Shown: one piece after another, positions 43,077-52,070 of the stretch
How positions within the stretch are numbered: the first letter of the stretch is position 1
Layout of the letters: each line of letters opens with the position of its first letter
From: Peribacillus frigoritolerans_B
Lineage (GTDB): Bacteria; Bacillota; Bacilli; Bacillales; DSM-1321
DNA: 64,000 nucleotides
NCBI RefSeq assembly: GCF_044762665.1
Contig: NZ_JBIWES010000010.1
Location: 1-64,000, forward strand
Reading direction: 5' to 3'
Notes under the pieces: model-generated
Databases searched by the model: none
Told to the model about the DNA's origin: nothing
Seen by the model: the letters and a program-made list of their open reading frames with translations, nothing else
Program-made: the position numbers and the translations under genes

Positions 43077-45887
43077 TTAAAGAATGGTTTCGCCATTCAC
43101 GGTGACACCGCTCAGGCTCACGGTCTTACCGTCAAATCCCGATAAATCCAAATTACCCTCTACCGTAACCTGTGAAAAAGTAAAATCATCCGGAGGAGTT
43201 CCCGTTAATGTAAGATTCCCTTTGACCACTGCATTTTCCAAAGAAGCAATATCCGTGATATCCACAACTACATTACCTTCATGTGTTTTTGGCGCATCAG
43301 CCGTTCCGCCAAAGTCTTTAGCCAATACAACAGTCGGGCCTGTATTGCTTCCGGCCACATCCTTGATGCGTCCTTCGATGCTTGGATCGACAGTTTTCAG
43401 CCCGCTTACATAATCCCGTAAATTCTCCCAATCAGCGAGTCCGATATCCGTCACTCTTCCTTCTTCATAAGCCTTCTTGAAAACGGTGAATCCATCTCCG
43501 CCCTTGGCTGTAAAAGCATTGGTCGCCACGACATATTCCTTCGCTGCATCCAATTCGGAATATATTCCATCTAGTCCAAGGACTTCAACCTTTGTCACAC
43601 GATTGCCTGCTTCCTTCGAACTGTCGTAACTGAATTTCATTCCAGAAACATGCAGGAAGCCGCCATTTTCCTTAGGAGCGAGGCTTACACTATGCTCTAA
43701 TGCTTCTTTGATTTCTGCACCCGTAAGCTTCATCGTCGCTAACGTGTTCCCAAACGGTAAAACGGTGAGGATTTCCCCTAAAGTGATCTCGCCTTGATCG
43801 ATGCCAGCGCGGATGCCCCCGCCATTTTGGAATGCTATGACCGTATCCTTATTGAATTCCTTCGCTTTACTAAGTATTCCATCCGTAATTAAATTACCCA
43901 GTTCCGTTTCATTTTTGCGAACGCTCGGCTTCGTTGCATCTCCTGAATCACGCGGTGTTTCCAAGACCTTCACAGCAGTTGCCCCCGTCTTCGTTTCCTT
44001 CAGCTCCTTAATCTTAGAGGAGTATGTTTCAAGGACTTTTGCCGCTTCAGCATCATCCTGTTTTTCAGAAAGCTTAATCAGCTGACCTGCTTGTCCGACA
44101 ATCTTGCCTTTCTTATCGAATTCCACATCGATCGTTCCTAAATAGTCGCTATATTGATACCCTTGAACGATGACAGTCGGCTCTTTCGTTTTCCCTTTAT
44201 CATCTTTATCGACAACAATGGGTGCGTCTAACTGCGTATGGCTATGTCCGCCCACAATCACGTCGATGCCCTTGACCTTGGCAGCTAATGTTAAATCATT
44301 GTCATAGGCTGCATTGTCATCGTAACCGATATGGGATACGGCAACTATCTTATTGACACCCATGCCTTTGAATGCCTTGACCGCTTTTTCGGCTTCTTCA
44401 AGATAGTTTTCAAATTCTATACTTCCTGGACTTGAAATATCTTTCGTCTCTTCAGTTGTAAGCCCGAAGAACCCTACCTTTTGGCCATCCACTTGTTTTA
44501 TGATGCCATTGTATATCTTCCCTTGCTCTGGCTTACTTGAAATCAAATCCGAGAATAGTCCCTTGAACTTATCATCTTTGGAGAAATCCACATTGGAACT
44601 GACAAACGGGAACTTTGCCCCTTTAATGAAGTCAGCCAAAGCTTGATGCCCTTCGGCGCTTGAACCCAAATCAAACTCATGATTCCCGAATGTCATTACG
44701 TCATATTTCATTAAGTTCATGAAGCGAAGATCCGCTTGCCCTTTGAATTCATTAAAATAGAGAGTTCCCGAGAATACATCACCTGCATCAACCAAAAGAG
44801 CTTGCGGCTTGCTCTTACGCACTTCTTTGACAGCCGTCACCCTTTTGGCCACATTGTCCAAGTGGGCATGCGTGTCATTCGTATGCATCAAGGAAAGCGT
44901 GATCGCCTTCGCAGGGTTTTTCAAAGCTTCTTCAGCAGCAGCGACTTTCTTATCCGCCAATGCCATTTTCGAAAGGAACTCCTTTCTGTCCGACTCCTTG
45001 AGTCCATTCAAATTAATGGCTGCTTTCGCCTTTTTAGCCGCGTTTATCTGTTCTTTCGTTTTAAGTTCCCCATTGGCAAGAGCTACATAGGCATTGACCC
45101 GCTTTGCCACTTCTTTTTTCTTTTCTGCATATACCGCATCATCATACTTACCTTTCACTTCTTTAACATAGGCGTGTATGGCTTTTCCGAGCTTGGATGT
45201 TTTGCTGACCTTTTTCAACTGCGAAGAAACGGTTTGCATCCGCTTGTCCGCGGTCTTTAAATCCCCCTTATTCACCCAGTAAGCAGCCTTTTCATAATAG
45301 TATGGAACTTTCAGGTCACCGTTCAAAGCTGTTTTGGTCGCTTTAGTGAATTTATCGTATAGGAGCTTTTCGATTTTCGCACCGTAAACCGTATCTTTAA
45401 TATCTTTATCTGCCTTTTTCACGGCTTGGTCCAGTGCCTCGTATTGATTCCTGATATCAATTGATTTCTTGGCAAGTATTGAATTCGTAAGGTTGCCAAT
45501 CGATTTGCCATGTGCAGCTTTTGCTTTCTCAGCCGCTTTATATCCTTTTACATAACCTTCTGAACGAGTGATATACTTATCATATGCTTCGATTTCTTTA
45601 TATTTGGCATCTTTTTCTTTTTTGCTTAACATTGATTTTTTAATGGTAGAGTTGATGTCTTTTTTGGCTTGTTTTGCAGACTTGATTTGTTTTTCAACAG
45701 TGGACACTGAAGCGAGTTTAGAAGTGTAGAAATAGGTGTCGAATGGTTTTTTGATGGCGGCCTTGGCCGTTTTGATTTTACTATTCAGGCTAGTGGCAGC
45801 ATCCGATGGTGCCGGCGCTACTGCTACGATCGTTGTCGCAGCCATTATGGTGGCTGATGCAATTTTTACGATTTTCTTTTTCCCCAT
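43077..45887 (-). CDS. Large secreted 5'-nucleotidase with N-terminal SbsC-like helical region
   Basis: ATG 45887 (MGKKKIVKIASATIMAATTI) follows GGGGGGAT. After the signal peptide comes a lysine-rich helical region of about 300 residues resembling the SbsC S-layer C-terminal domain, perhaps for wall attachment. Next is a metallophosphatase domain (LMHTNDTHAHLD, DAGDVFSG, FGNHEFDLG, GGHSHTQLDAP) and the 5'-nucleotidase C-terminal domain (FQNGGGIRAGIDQG, FTAKGGDGFTVF). The last 85 residues (NLTLTGTPPDDFTFSQVTVE) form short beta repeats like those inside the nuclease. It removes phosphate from nucleotides outside the cell. The nuclease gene follows 55 bases later. Confidence 0.9.
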   Translation of the reverse strand: MGKKKIVKIASATIMAATTIVAVAPAPSDAATSLNSKIKTAKAAIKKPFDTYFYTSKLASVSTVEKQIKSAKQAKKDINSTIKKSMLSKKEKDAKYKEIEAYDKYITRSEGYVKGYKAAEKAKAAHGKSIGNLTNSILAKKSIDIRNQYEALDQAVKKADKDIKDTVYGAKIEKLLYDKFTKATKTALNGDLKVPYYYEKAAYWVNKGDLKTADKRMQTVSSQLKKVSKTSKLGKAIHAYVKEVKGKYDDAVYAEKKKEVAKRVNAYVALANGELKTKEQINAAKKAKAAINLNGLKESDRKEFLSKMALADKKVAAAEEALKNPAKAITLSLMHTNDTHAHLDNVAKRVTAVKEVRKSKPQALLVDAGDVFSGTLYFNEFKGQADLRFMNLMKYDVMTFGNHEFDLGSSAEGHQALADFIKGAKFPFVSSNVDFSKDDKFKGLFSDLISSKPEQGKIYNGIIKQVDGQKVGFFGLTTEETKDISSPGSIEFENYLEEAEKAVKAFKGMGVNKIVAVSHIGYDDNAAYDNDLTLAAKVKGIDVIVGGHSHTQLDAPIVVDKDDKGKTKEPTVIVQGYQYSDYLGTIDVEFDKKGKIVGQAGQLIKLSEKQDDAEAAKVLETYSSKIKELKETKTGATAVKVLETPRDSGDATKPSVRKNETELGNLITDGILSKAKEFNKDTVIAFQNGGGIRAGIDQGEITLGEILTVLPFGNTLATMKLTGAEIKEALEHSVSLAPKENGGFLHVSGMKFSYDSSKEAGNRVTKVEVLGLDGIYSELDAAKEYVVATNAFTAKGGDGFTVFKKAYEEGRVTDIGLADWENLRDYVSGLKTVDPSIEGRIKDVAGSNTGPTVVLAKDFGGTADAPKTHEGNVVVDITDIASLENAVVKGNLTLTGTPPDDFTFSQVTVEGNLDLSGFDGKTVSLSGVTVNGETIL

Positions 45888-46240
45888 TATCGTTAATCCC
45901 CCCATTAGTTCTATACTGGCATAACATTCTGCTAACTTATCGATAGAATTGGCGCACTTTTCCAGAAATTGAATTCCGACAAATTTACTTACCCATACAC
46001 AAATCCACCCTACTTTTTTCCTCTAAAGATCCGTGTATCTCCTATATTACAACAAAATAATCCAATTTTAAAACAAATTTACAATACAACATCGAATATT
46101 AACAGAATATTATCATTATAATCACCCTAAAATACCTAGTAGAAGATAGATGATATATCAACAAAATGATTTAATGGTAAAATAGCATCAGTTTCATCCG
46201 GGAACCCCCTTGGTCTTTATACCTAAATTAACCAAAAACA

Positions 46241-46266
46241 AAAAAAGAGAGAATTAACTCCCTCTC
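46241..46266 (-). terminator. Terminator, possibly of the phzF transcript
   Basis: GAGAGGGAGTTAATTCTCTC followed by TTTTTT on the minus strand. It lies beyond the family B array downstream of the phzF-like gene. From 45888 to 46240 no gene is seen. Confidence 0.5.
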
Positions 46267-47165
46267 AGACAGTAGACAAATTCGAAGAAAAGCGAGATTG
46301 CCTGAAGTTTTTTGAAAGAACGTTCCAGCTAATTTCAGAAACCCGCTCCCTTTCCGCCGACTGGCTGCCAAGACTCATCAAAGCAAGCGTCTGCGGGACC
46401 TCGGCTAACCAGTTATTCGGCAGGAGTGTCGCAAATTTCTTCAATCCAATGAGAGTTTCATAAAAACAATAAAAAAACATATTGAACTAGTTTGCTGCAG
46501 TTTTTTATTTAAAAGAACGTTCGCTGATTTCAGAAACCCGNNNNNNNNNNNNNNNNNNNNNNNNNNNNNNNNNNNNNNNNNNNNNNNNNNNNNNNNNNNN
46601 NNNNNNNNNNNNNNNNNNNNNNNNNNNNNNNNNNNNNNNGCTCCCTTTCCGCCGACTGGCTGCCAAGACTCATCGACTCAAGCGTCTGTGGGGTCTCGGC
46701 TAGCCAGTTATTCGGCAGGAGTGTCGCAAATTTCTGCAATCCAATGAGAGTTTCATAAAACAATAAAAAAACATATTGAACTAGTTTGCTGCGGTTTTTT
46801 ATTTAAAAGAACGTTCGCTGATTTCAGAAACCCGCTCCCTTTCCGCCGACTGGCTGCCAAGACTCATCGACTCAAGCGTCTGTGGGGTCTCGGCTAGCCA
46901 GTTATTCGGCAGGAGTGTCGCAAATTTCTTCAATCCAATGAGAGTTTCATAAAACAATAAAAAAACCCAAAGTTTAACCATTTCTTAATCAAGGTTAGTG
47001 ATGAGGCTAGACCACAGTTTTTCTTAAAAAAACAATCCAGTTGATTAGAATGGAAGGCGATACTATTGCGGGAAAACGAGTCCAAGGGAGATCCCACAGG
47101 CGCAAAAGCGCCGAGGGCGGACCGCCGCAAAAAGCGGGACTGGAATGGAAATGAACGTTCGAACC
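46266..47165. repeat. Array of family B repeats, four units
   Basis: Units start near 46266, 46498, 46790 and 47030. The first three are almost identical (GAACGTTCGCTGATTTCAG, CCGACTGGCTGCCAAGACTC, GGCTAGCCAGTTATTCGGCA, ATCCAATGAGAGTTTCATAA). The fourth is inverted (GGAAGGCGATACTATTGCGG). The second unit contains a run of N. Confidence 0.75.
46541..46639. other. Assembly gap (99 N)
   Basis: A run of N inside the family B array, so unit number is uncertain. Confidence 0.95.
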
Positions 47166-47181
47166 CCCCCAAACCCTTGGA

Positions 47182-47967
47182 TTAAATGTTTAAGCTCCCT
47201 TCGAATATTGTCACGGCATGTCCGGAAAGTTTAACTGTGTCTTCCGTTACTTCAACCTTCAATAGTCCTCCTCTTTCCGATGCCTGATAGGCTATAAAAC
47301 TACTTTTGTCCAACTTTCTTTTCCAATATGGTCCAAGGCAACAATGGGCCGAGCCCGTTACATGATCTTCGTCAAGGCCTTGGGCAGGGGAAAAGAAACG
47401 TGAAACGAAATCATATTCACCGCTATCCGATCGACTCGTTACAATGACACCCCGAATCGGCAATTGGGCAATGGAATCTATATCCGGCTTCATATTCCTT
47501 ACGATTTCCTCTGATTGAACTTCGACTAGATAATCCCATTTGCTTTGTCCAACATACGCAGGCACAACACCTAAAGCTTTTATCAGTGATTCAGGGACAG
47601 CGGTCTCCTGCTCGATTAATGGCGGGAACTCCAATTGAACCATTCCATGAACGAATCTTGCTGTGAGAAGCCCACTTTTCGTCTGATAGACAATCGGTCG
47701 ATCCCTTGGCACGTATTCTTTCCCCCACAAAAAGAAAGAGCTTGCCAGCGTCCCATGTCCACAAATCGGTATTTCAATGGAAGGTGTGAACCAACGCAGC
47801 TGCCATTCAGCTTTATGAAGGTGAATGAACGCAGTGACAGGCATATTAATTTCTTTAGCCATTCGCTGCATCCACTCGCTGTCACTTTCCCCAGTAAGAA
47901 GGCAGACAGCTGCAGGGTTTCCTTTAAAAGGTTGATCTGTAAACGTATTAATGATGGTTAATTCCAT
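47182..47967 (-). CDS. PhzF-family isomerase/epimerase-like protein
   Basis: ATG 47967 follows GGAGGAACATTT. The 261-residue protein has PhzF signatures: the catalytic-region TFTDQPFKGNPAAVCLL at the N terminus, LRWFTPSIEIPICGHGTLAS near residue 60 and DEDHVTGSAHCCLGPYW near 210. PhzF proteins resemble diaminopimelate epimerase; without other phenazine genes nearby, the role here is unknown. Family B repeats lie immediately downstream. Confidence 0.85.
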   Translation of the reverse strand: MELTIINTFTDQPFKGNPAAVCLLTGESDSEWMQRMAKEINMPVTAFIHLHKAEWQLRWFTPSIEIPICGHGTLASSFFLWGKEYVPRDRPIVYQTKSGLLTARFVHGMVQLEFPPLIEQETAVPESLIKALGVVPAYVGQSKWDYLVEVQSEEIVRNMKPDIDSIAQLPIRGVIVTSRSDSGEYDFVSRFFSPAQGLDEDHVTGSAHCCLGPYWKRKLDKSSFIAYQASERGGLLKVEVTEDTVKLSGHAVTIFEGSLNI

Positions 47968-48058
47968 TAAATGTTCCTCCGGATAAGTAATATTCCAGTC
48001 TCCTAATTCCACAATGAGGAGCCCTTTTCCTTTTTTGAATTAAGAGTTCTCATTAAAA

Positions 48059-48125
48059 TGAAAAAGAACACATATGGCGTCCTCGTTGTTAAAAAAACCT
48101 GTAATTCTTGTAGTGCATTTCGAAG
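48059..48125 (-). pseudogene. Remnant of a second SfnG-like gene end
   Basis: GTAATTCTTGTAGTGCATTTCGAA (two blocks of at most 20 bases are identical to 49976-49999) follows AAAAAGAACACATATGGCG, a worn copy of the terminator at 49816-49838. So the 3' end of an SfnG-like gene and its terminator once existed here or were copied here. Confidence 0.5.
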
Positions 48126-48137
48126 TCACTAAAATAG

Positions 48138-48160
48138 ACAGCTTTATAAAAAAAGCTGCC
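48138..48160 (-). terminator. Possible terminator after the LysM-GH18 gene
   Basis: ACAGCTTTATAAAAAAAGCTG forms a short hairpin on either strand, about 50 bases beyond the stop. Weak. Confidence 0.4.
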
Positions 48161-48208
48161 CATCACTATATTAATAATGTGTGATCCACCTTGCTGTAAC
48201 AAACCACC

Positions 48209-49645
48209 CTACAGTTTCCGTACAATGAATGTATCCCCAAGCAATTCCCAATTCTGGGGAAAAGGATAACCAAGTACCCAATAACTGAGGCCCCTTGACC
48301 TGTAACTCTTCACCAGATCGAATTTAGCTTTAGCACTGCGTGCGTCCTCAAACCAAACTTCATGTGTGCGTCCCTGATTATCTTTGTACCTATAATACGG
48401 TGATTGGGCTGTCTCATCATATTTTATTTCTACATTATATTGGACGGCGCGTCTGATGGCTTCCTGCATGTCGAAAGTCTCTGCTTCCTGGCCCTCTTCA
48501 TGAGGAATGAGCCAGTCCCGTGCATAAATTTGAAATCCTATGAAGATTTTATTTGTTGGTATCGCCGTTACGGCATAGTCAAGGACACGCTTTATTTCAT
48601 TAATGGGAGAGATTGCCTGTGGCGGCCCCTTTCGATAACCCCATTCATATGTCATCAGCACTACGAAATCGAGCAGTCGTCCGTGAACTGGATAATCATG
48701 TGCCTCAACTAATAATCCCTTTTGGCTGGCGCTAGTTTTTGGGGCAAGGGAGGATGACACAAAGTAACCCTCAGGACGCAATCGATCCACTGCTCTTTGG
48801 AGAAAGCGATTATAGAAATCACGGTCCTCTGGTGCTACACTTTCAAAGTCGATATTCAATCCACGGTACCCTTTGTTTTTCATCGTTTTTATGACGTTGG
48901 TTAATATTTTTTCCACTAAACTTAAATCGGAAAGTATCGTATGTGCAAGCTGTGTTCCCGCTTCCGTCGCGGAAAAATTCGTTATGCACATCATGGGTAT
49001 GACGCCAGTTGACTGTGCCGCCCGTATCGTCGGGGTATCATCTATGACTTCTAAGCTGCCATCTTGCCTCATTCTATAACCAAATGGACTTACGTAGGTC
49101 AAATCGTAGGCTACTTCACGTACCTGCTGCGCACCTGCTTGCCCGTAAACGTTTGTAAAACCATTTACTTCAATGATGGGTTTTGGTTTCTGGGGAATCC
49201 TCATTATCCTACCGATATGAATATTGGACGGATCTGTAATCCGATTCATCTGCATAATGGCTTGAACTGTCGTTCCATAACGTCTTGCTATATCATAAAG
49301 GGTATCTCGTTCCCTTACGGTATGATAAATAACCGGAATGGTTAGTCTCTGCCCTGGATAGATAGTAGAAGGATTTGTGATGCGATTCGATTGCATGATT
49401 TCCTGTACCGCAGTTCCAAACTGATTTGAGATTTTTTCTAGAGTATCCCCTTGCTGAACCCTGTACTGAAGATAAGGTTCGGGAATCAAAAGAGCTAGGC
49501 CAATCACCAGCTTATCTGGATTTTCAAGGCCATTGATCCGAACAATCCGGTTGGTACTGACACCATATTGCTGGGAAATTCCCCACAAAGAATCCCCCCT
49601 ATTCACCACATGGATTTTCACATGCACTGCCCCACTTTCCTTCAA
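48209..49645 (-). CDS. LysM-GH18 spore peptidoglycan hydrolase (SleL/YaaH-like)
   Basis: Three LysM domains bind peptidoglycan (about 10-54 with NRGDSLWGISQQYG, 58-102 with QQGDTLEKISNQFG, 106-150 with RERDTLYDIARRYG). Then follows a GH18 domain whose active site is GLNIDFESV (DxxDxE-like, Glu as acid) near residue 258. SleL/YaaH proteins cleave N-acetylglucosamine-containing cortex fragments during spore germination. No signal peptide is seen, as is usual for spore-coat proteins of this type. The exact start is uncertain: GTG codons at 49627 and 49621 follow AAGGAAAGTGGGG. Confidence 0.85.
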   Translation of the reverse strand: MKESGAVHVKIHVVNRGDSLWGISQQYGVSTNRIVRINGLENPDKLVIGLALLIPEPYLQYRVQQGDTLEKISNQFGTAVQEIMQSNRITNPSTIYPGQRLTIPVIYHTVRERDTLYDIARRYGTTVQAIMQMNRITDPSNIHIGRIMRIPQKPKPIIEVNGFTNVYGQAGAQQVREVAYDLTYVSPFGYRMRQDGSLEVIDDTPTIRAAQSTGVIPMMCITNFSATEAGTQLAHTILSDLSLVEKILTNVIKTMKNKGYRGLNIDFESVAPEDRDFYNRFLQRAVDRLRPEGYFVSSSLAPKTSASQKGLLVEAHDYPVHGRLLDFVVLMTYEWGYRKGPPQAISPINEIKRVLDYAVTAIPTNKIFIGFQIYARDWLIPHEEGQEAETFDMQEAIRRAVQYNVEIKYDETAQSPYYRYKDNQGRTHEVWFEDARSAKAKFDLVKSYRSRGLSYWVLGYPFPQNWELLGDTFIVRKL

Positions 49646-49815
49646 AATATTCCCTTCATTTTATTCCCTAGATAGCCCTAATATGTTTTTTTGCGTTCAA
49701 CATTCCAGTATTCTTAGTTTTTTCGCTCATATTGCGTATATTGTTTGTTCCCCATTGTGAGCACGGATTCTTTATTGAGAAAACCAAGGGAGTGATTTCA
49801 GTAGAGGAAAAAATG

Positions 49816-49838
49816 AAAAAGACCACCATATGGCGGTC
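49816..49838 (-). terminator. Terminator of the organosulfur operon
   Basis: GACCGCCATATGGTGGTC followed by TTTTTC on the minus strand, about 80 bases after the last gene. Confidence 0.8.
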
Positions 49839-49918
49839 CTTCGTATTTCAGTGTTTTACCATTCACCCAAAGTTCCATATTGCGTCCTCGATTAAGCCCC
49901 AACAATCCTTGTCCATAT

Positions 49919-50968
49919 TTATTTCTTTATGAACTCTGATTCCAAACGATTGTTTACGTTTTTATAAAAGTCCGGTAATTCTTGTAGTGCATTTCGAAAG
50001 GTTAATAGGATCTTATCGATTCCGATCGCTTGAAGTTCCTGGATTTTGATCGCAACCGATTCGTAACTGCCGATTAGCCCTGTCCTGAATCCCTCATTAT
50101 TTGCTACAAAATCACTAATTGAAGACGCATTTTTCCACATTCCTTTTGTATCTTTACGGTTTTTAAACTGTGCTATTGCCGTATCGTCTGCGCGTTCGAT
50201 AATATACTGATATTCGTTTTTTGCCTCCTCTTCCGTTTTTCTGGCAATGACAAAAGCATTGACGGCAAATTTCACTTCACGACCATGCTTTCGTGCTGCA
50301 GCCTTCACATATTCCATTTGTTCTTTCAACTCTACTTTGGAAGCCCCATTCATAAAGTAATAGTCGGATAATTCACCCGCCATTTCTTGGGAATCTCGTG
50401 AATTCCCGCCTTGATAGATTGGTGGATATGGTTTTTGAATAGGTTTCGGTGCCAATATAGCATTATTGATTTGATAATAGTCTCCTTGATAAGAAAAATG
50501 ATCGGTCGTCCACAATCCCTTTAAAACCTTCAGGTATTCCCTTGAACGTTTATATCGCTCTTCGTGCTTAATCCATTCTATCCCGAACATTTCTTGTTCT
50601 TCTTTAAACCAGCCGCTGACCAAATTAATGTGAAATCTCCCTTTTGAGATAATATCGATGCTCGAACCTATTTTAGCGAGGGTTGCAGGATGAATGAAAC
50701 CCGGTAAAACCGCAGCAATGAAATGAACGTTTTCGGTATCCCCTGCCAAAGCAGTAATAACCGATAAAGGATCCAGTTGCCCTCTATCCGCCGAGCTGCC
50801 TCCAATACTGCCGACATAGCGAATTGCATAAAGGATGGAGTCAACTTGTAGCTGGTCTGCCATTTTTGCAAGTTTACGATTGTATTCCATACTTCCATCC
50901 GTATTTTGTTCTACGTTTGCCCGTAAGAAACCACCGGATAAATTAGCTCCCCAGATTGAAAATTTCAT
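49919..50968 (-). CDS. SfnG-like flavin monooxygenase (dimethyl sulfone monooxygenase family)
   Basis: The 349-residue luciferase-like protein uses reduced FMN and oxygen. N-terminal SGGFLRANVEQNTDGSMEYN and NLVSGWFKEEQEMFGIEW-type segments resemble SfnG, which splits dimethyl sulfone to methanesulfinate. The SsuD-like neighbour shows that the substrate is organosulfur. The symbol is not given because the match is from memory. It is the last gene of the operon, 34 bases after ssuD-like. No FMN reductase gene is seen in the window, so reduced FMN must come from elsewhere. Confidence 0.78.
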   Translation of the reverse strand: MKFSIWGANLSGGFLRANVEQNTDGSMEYNRKLAKMADQLQVDSILYAIRYVGSIGGSSADRGQLDPLSVITALAGDTENVHFIAAVLPGFIHPATLAKIGSSIDIISKGRFHINLVSGWFKEEQEMFGIEWIKHEERYKRSREYLKVLKGLWTTDHFSYQGDYYQINNAILAPKPIQKPYPPIYQGGNSRDSQEMAGELSDYYFMNGASKVELKEQMEYVKAAARKHGREVKFAVNAFVIARKTEEEAKNEYQYIIERADDTAIAQFKNRKDTKGMWKNASSISDFVANNEGFRTGLIGSYESVAIKIQELQAIGIDKILLTFRNALQELPDFYKNVNNRLESEFIKK

Positions 50969-51002
50969 ATCCTTCCCTCCTTAGTTTTCAGGATCTTCCT
51001 GC

Positions 51003-52058
51003 TCATAAAACCTTTTCTCCAAATAATGGCCGCACCGTTCTCCCAAATCTTTCTGCTTCTTCCAAGTGTGGAAAACCTGATAGGATAAAATGCTTGACGC
51101 CAATATCGATATATTCTTGCAGGCCTTCCCTCACTTGTTCAGGAGTGCCAACAATGGCTGTACCTGCTCCTTTTCTGATTTTCCCGATTCCCGACCAACC
51201 ATACCTTCCAAAACGTTCCTTGTTCTTCGTTAATTCATTCATCCGCTTTTGAGCCACCGAATCCGTCGTTTCATAGTAATGACTCATATTTTCCAAAGAT
51301 TCCCTGCCTGCCCTGCTTATTATTTTCCTCGCTGCTTCCCATGCCTCATTCTCCTCGTCCCGAACAATCACATGAATCCTGACACCATATTCCAAATGCC
51401 TTCCATACTTCCTGGCTCTGTGTTTGACATCATTGATTTGTTGTTCAATTTGCTCCGCTGGTTCTCCCCATTGTAAATAAACATCGGCAGATTTCGCTGC
51501 AATTTCCTTTGCTGCATCGGATGAGCCTCCGAAATAAACCGGAATATTCGGACTTTGGCGGATACTTGGATTCAATACTCCATCGCTGACCGTGAAATAG
51601 TCTCCTATATGATTCACTTTTTCTTCCGTCCATGATTTTTGTACCACATCAAGGAATTCACCTGTTCTGGCATATCGCTCATTATGCTCAAGGAAGTCAC
51701 CATCCTGCCCCAATTCTTTTGCCGAACCTCCAGTAACTACATTGACAAGCAGTCGCCCTTCCGAGAATTGGTCAAGGGTCGCGGCCATTTTTGCGGCAAC
51801 CGTAGGAGCAATGAATCCTGGGCGAAAGGCAATCAATGGCTTGATCGTTCTTGTATGATGAATGATTGCCGAGCCCACTATCCATGAATCCAGGTAAGGA
51901 ATGCCTGTTGGAATCAAAACCCCTTCAAAACCAGCCTCTTCTGCCGCTTTAGCAACATTCACTATATAATCCAAAGTGGGTTTCCTCTGCGGCTCGTTTA
52001 GTCCTAAGTATTCTCCATCGCCATTTGTAGGCACATACCAGTAAAAATGCACAGACAT
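51003..52058 (-). CDS. ssuD: Alkanesulfonate monooxygenase SsuD-like
   Basis: The 351-residue LLM-family protein has VHFYWYVPTNGDGEYLG at the N terminus, AFRPGFIAPTVAAKMAATLD, NVVTGGSAKELGQDGDFLEH and HFILSGFPHLEEAERFG near the end, all typical of SsuD. It cleaves C1-C8 sulfonates to aldehyde and sulfite using reduced FMN. It lies 12 bases after the HpaB-type gene. The transporter next door is of MetQNI type, not SsuABC. Confidence 0.85.
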   Translation of the reverse strand: MSVHFYWYVPTNGDGEYLGLNEPQRKPTLDYIVNVAKAAEEAGFEGVLIPTGIPYLDSWIVGSAIIHHTRTIKPLIAFRPGFIAPTVAAKMAATLDQFSEGRLLVNVVTGGSAKELGQDGDFLEHNERYARTGEFLDVVQKSWTEEKVNHIGDYFTVSDGVLNPSIRQSPNIPVYFGGSSDAAKEIAAKSADVYLQWGEPAEQIEQQINDVKHRARKYGRHLEYGVRIHVIVRDEENEAWEAARKIISRAGRESLENMSHYYETTDSVAQKRMNELTKNKERFGRYGWSGIGKIRKGAGTAIVGTPEQVREGLQEYIDIGVKHFILSGFPHLEEAERFGRTVRPLFGEKVL

Positions 52059-52070
52059 TATAAAACCTCC

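Noticed and set aside
44736..45260. A 174-codon frame opposite the 5'-nucleotidase gene
   Set aside because: It is a by-product of lysine-rich codons on the other strand; the minus-strand gene has clear domains.
46075..46120. Pho box upstream of the secreted 5'-nucleotidase
   Set aside because: TTTACA, TTAACA and TTATCA occur on the plus strand, but spacing is regular only for two of them and the orientation is opposite to the gene.
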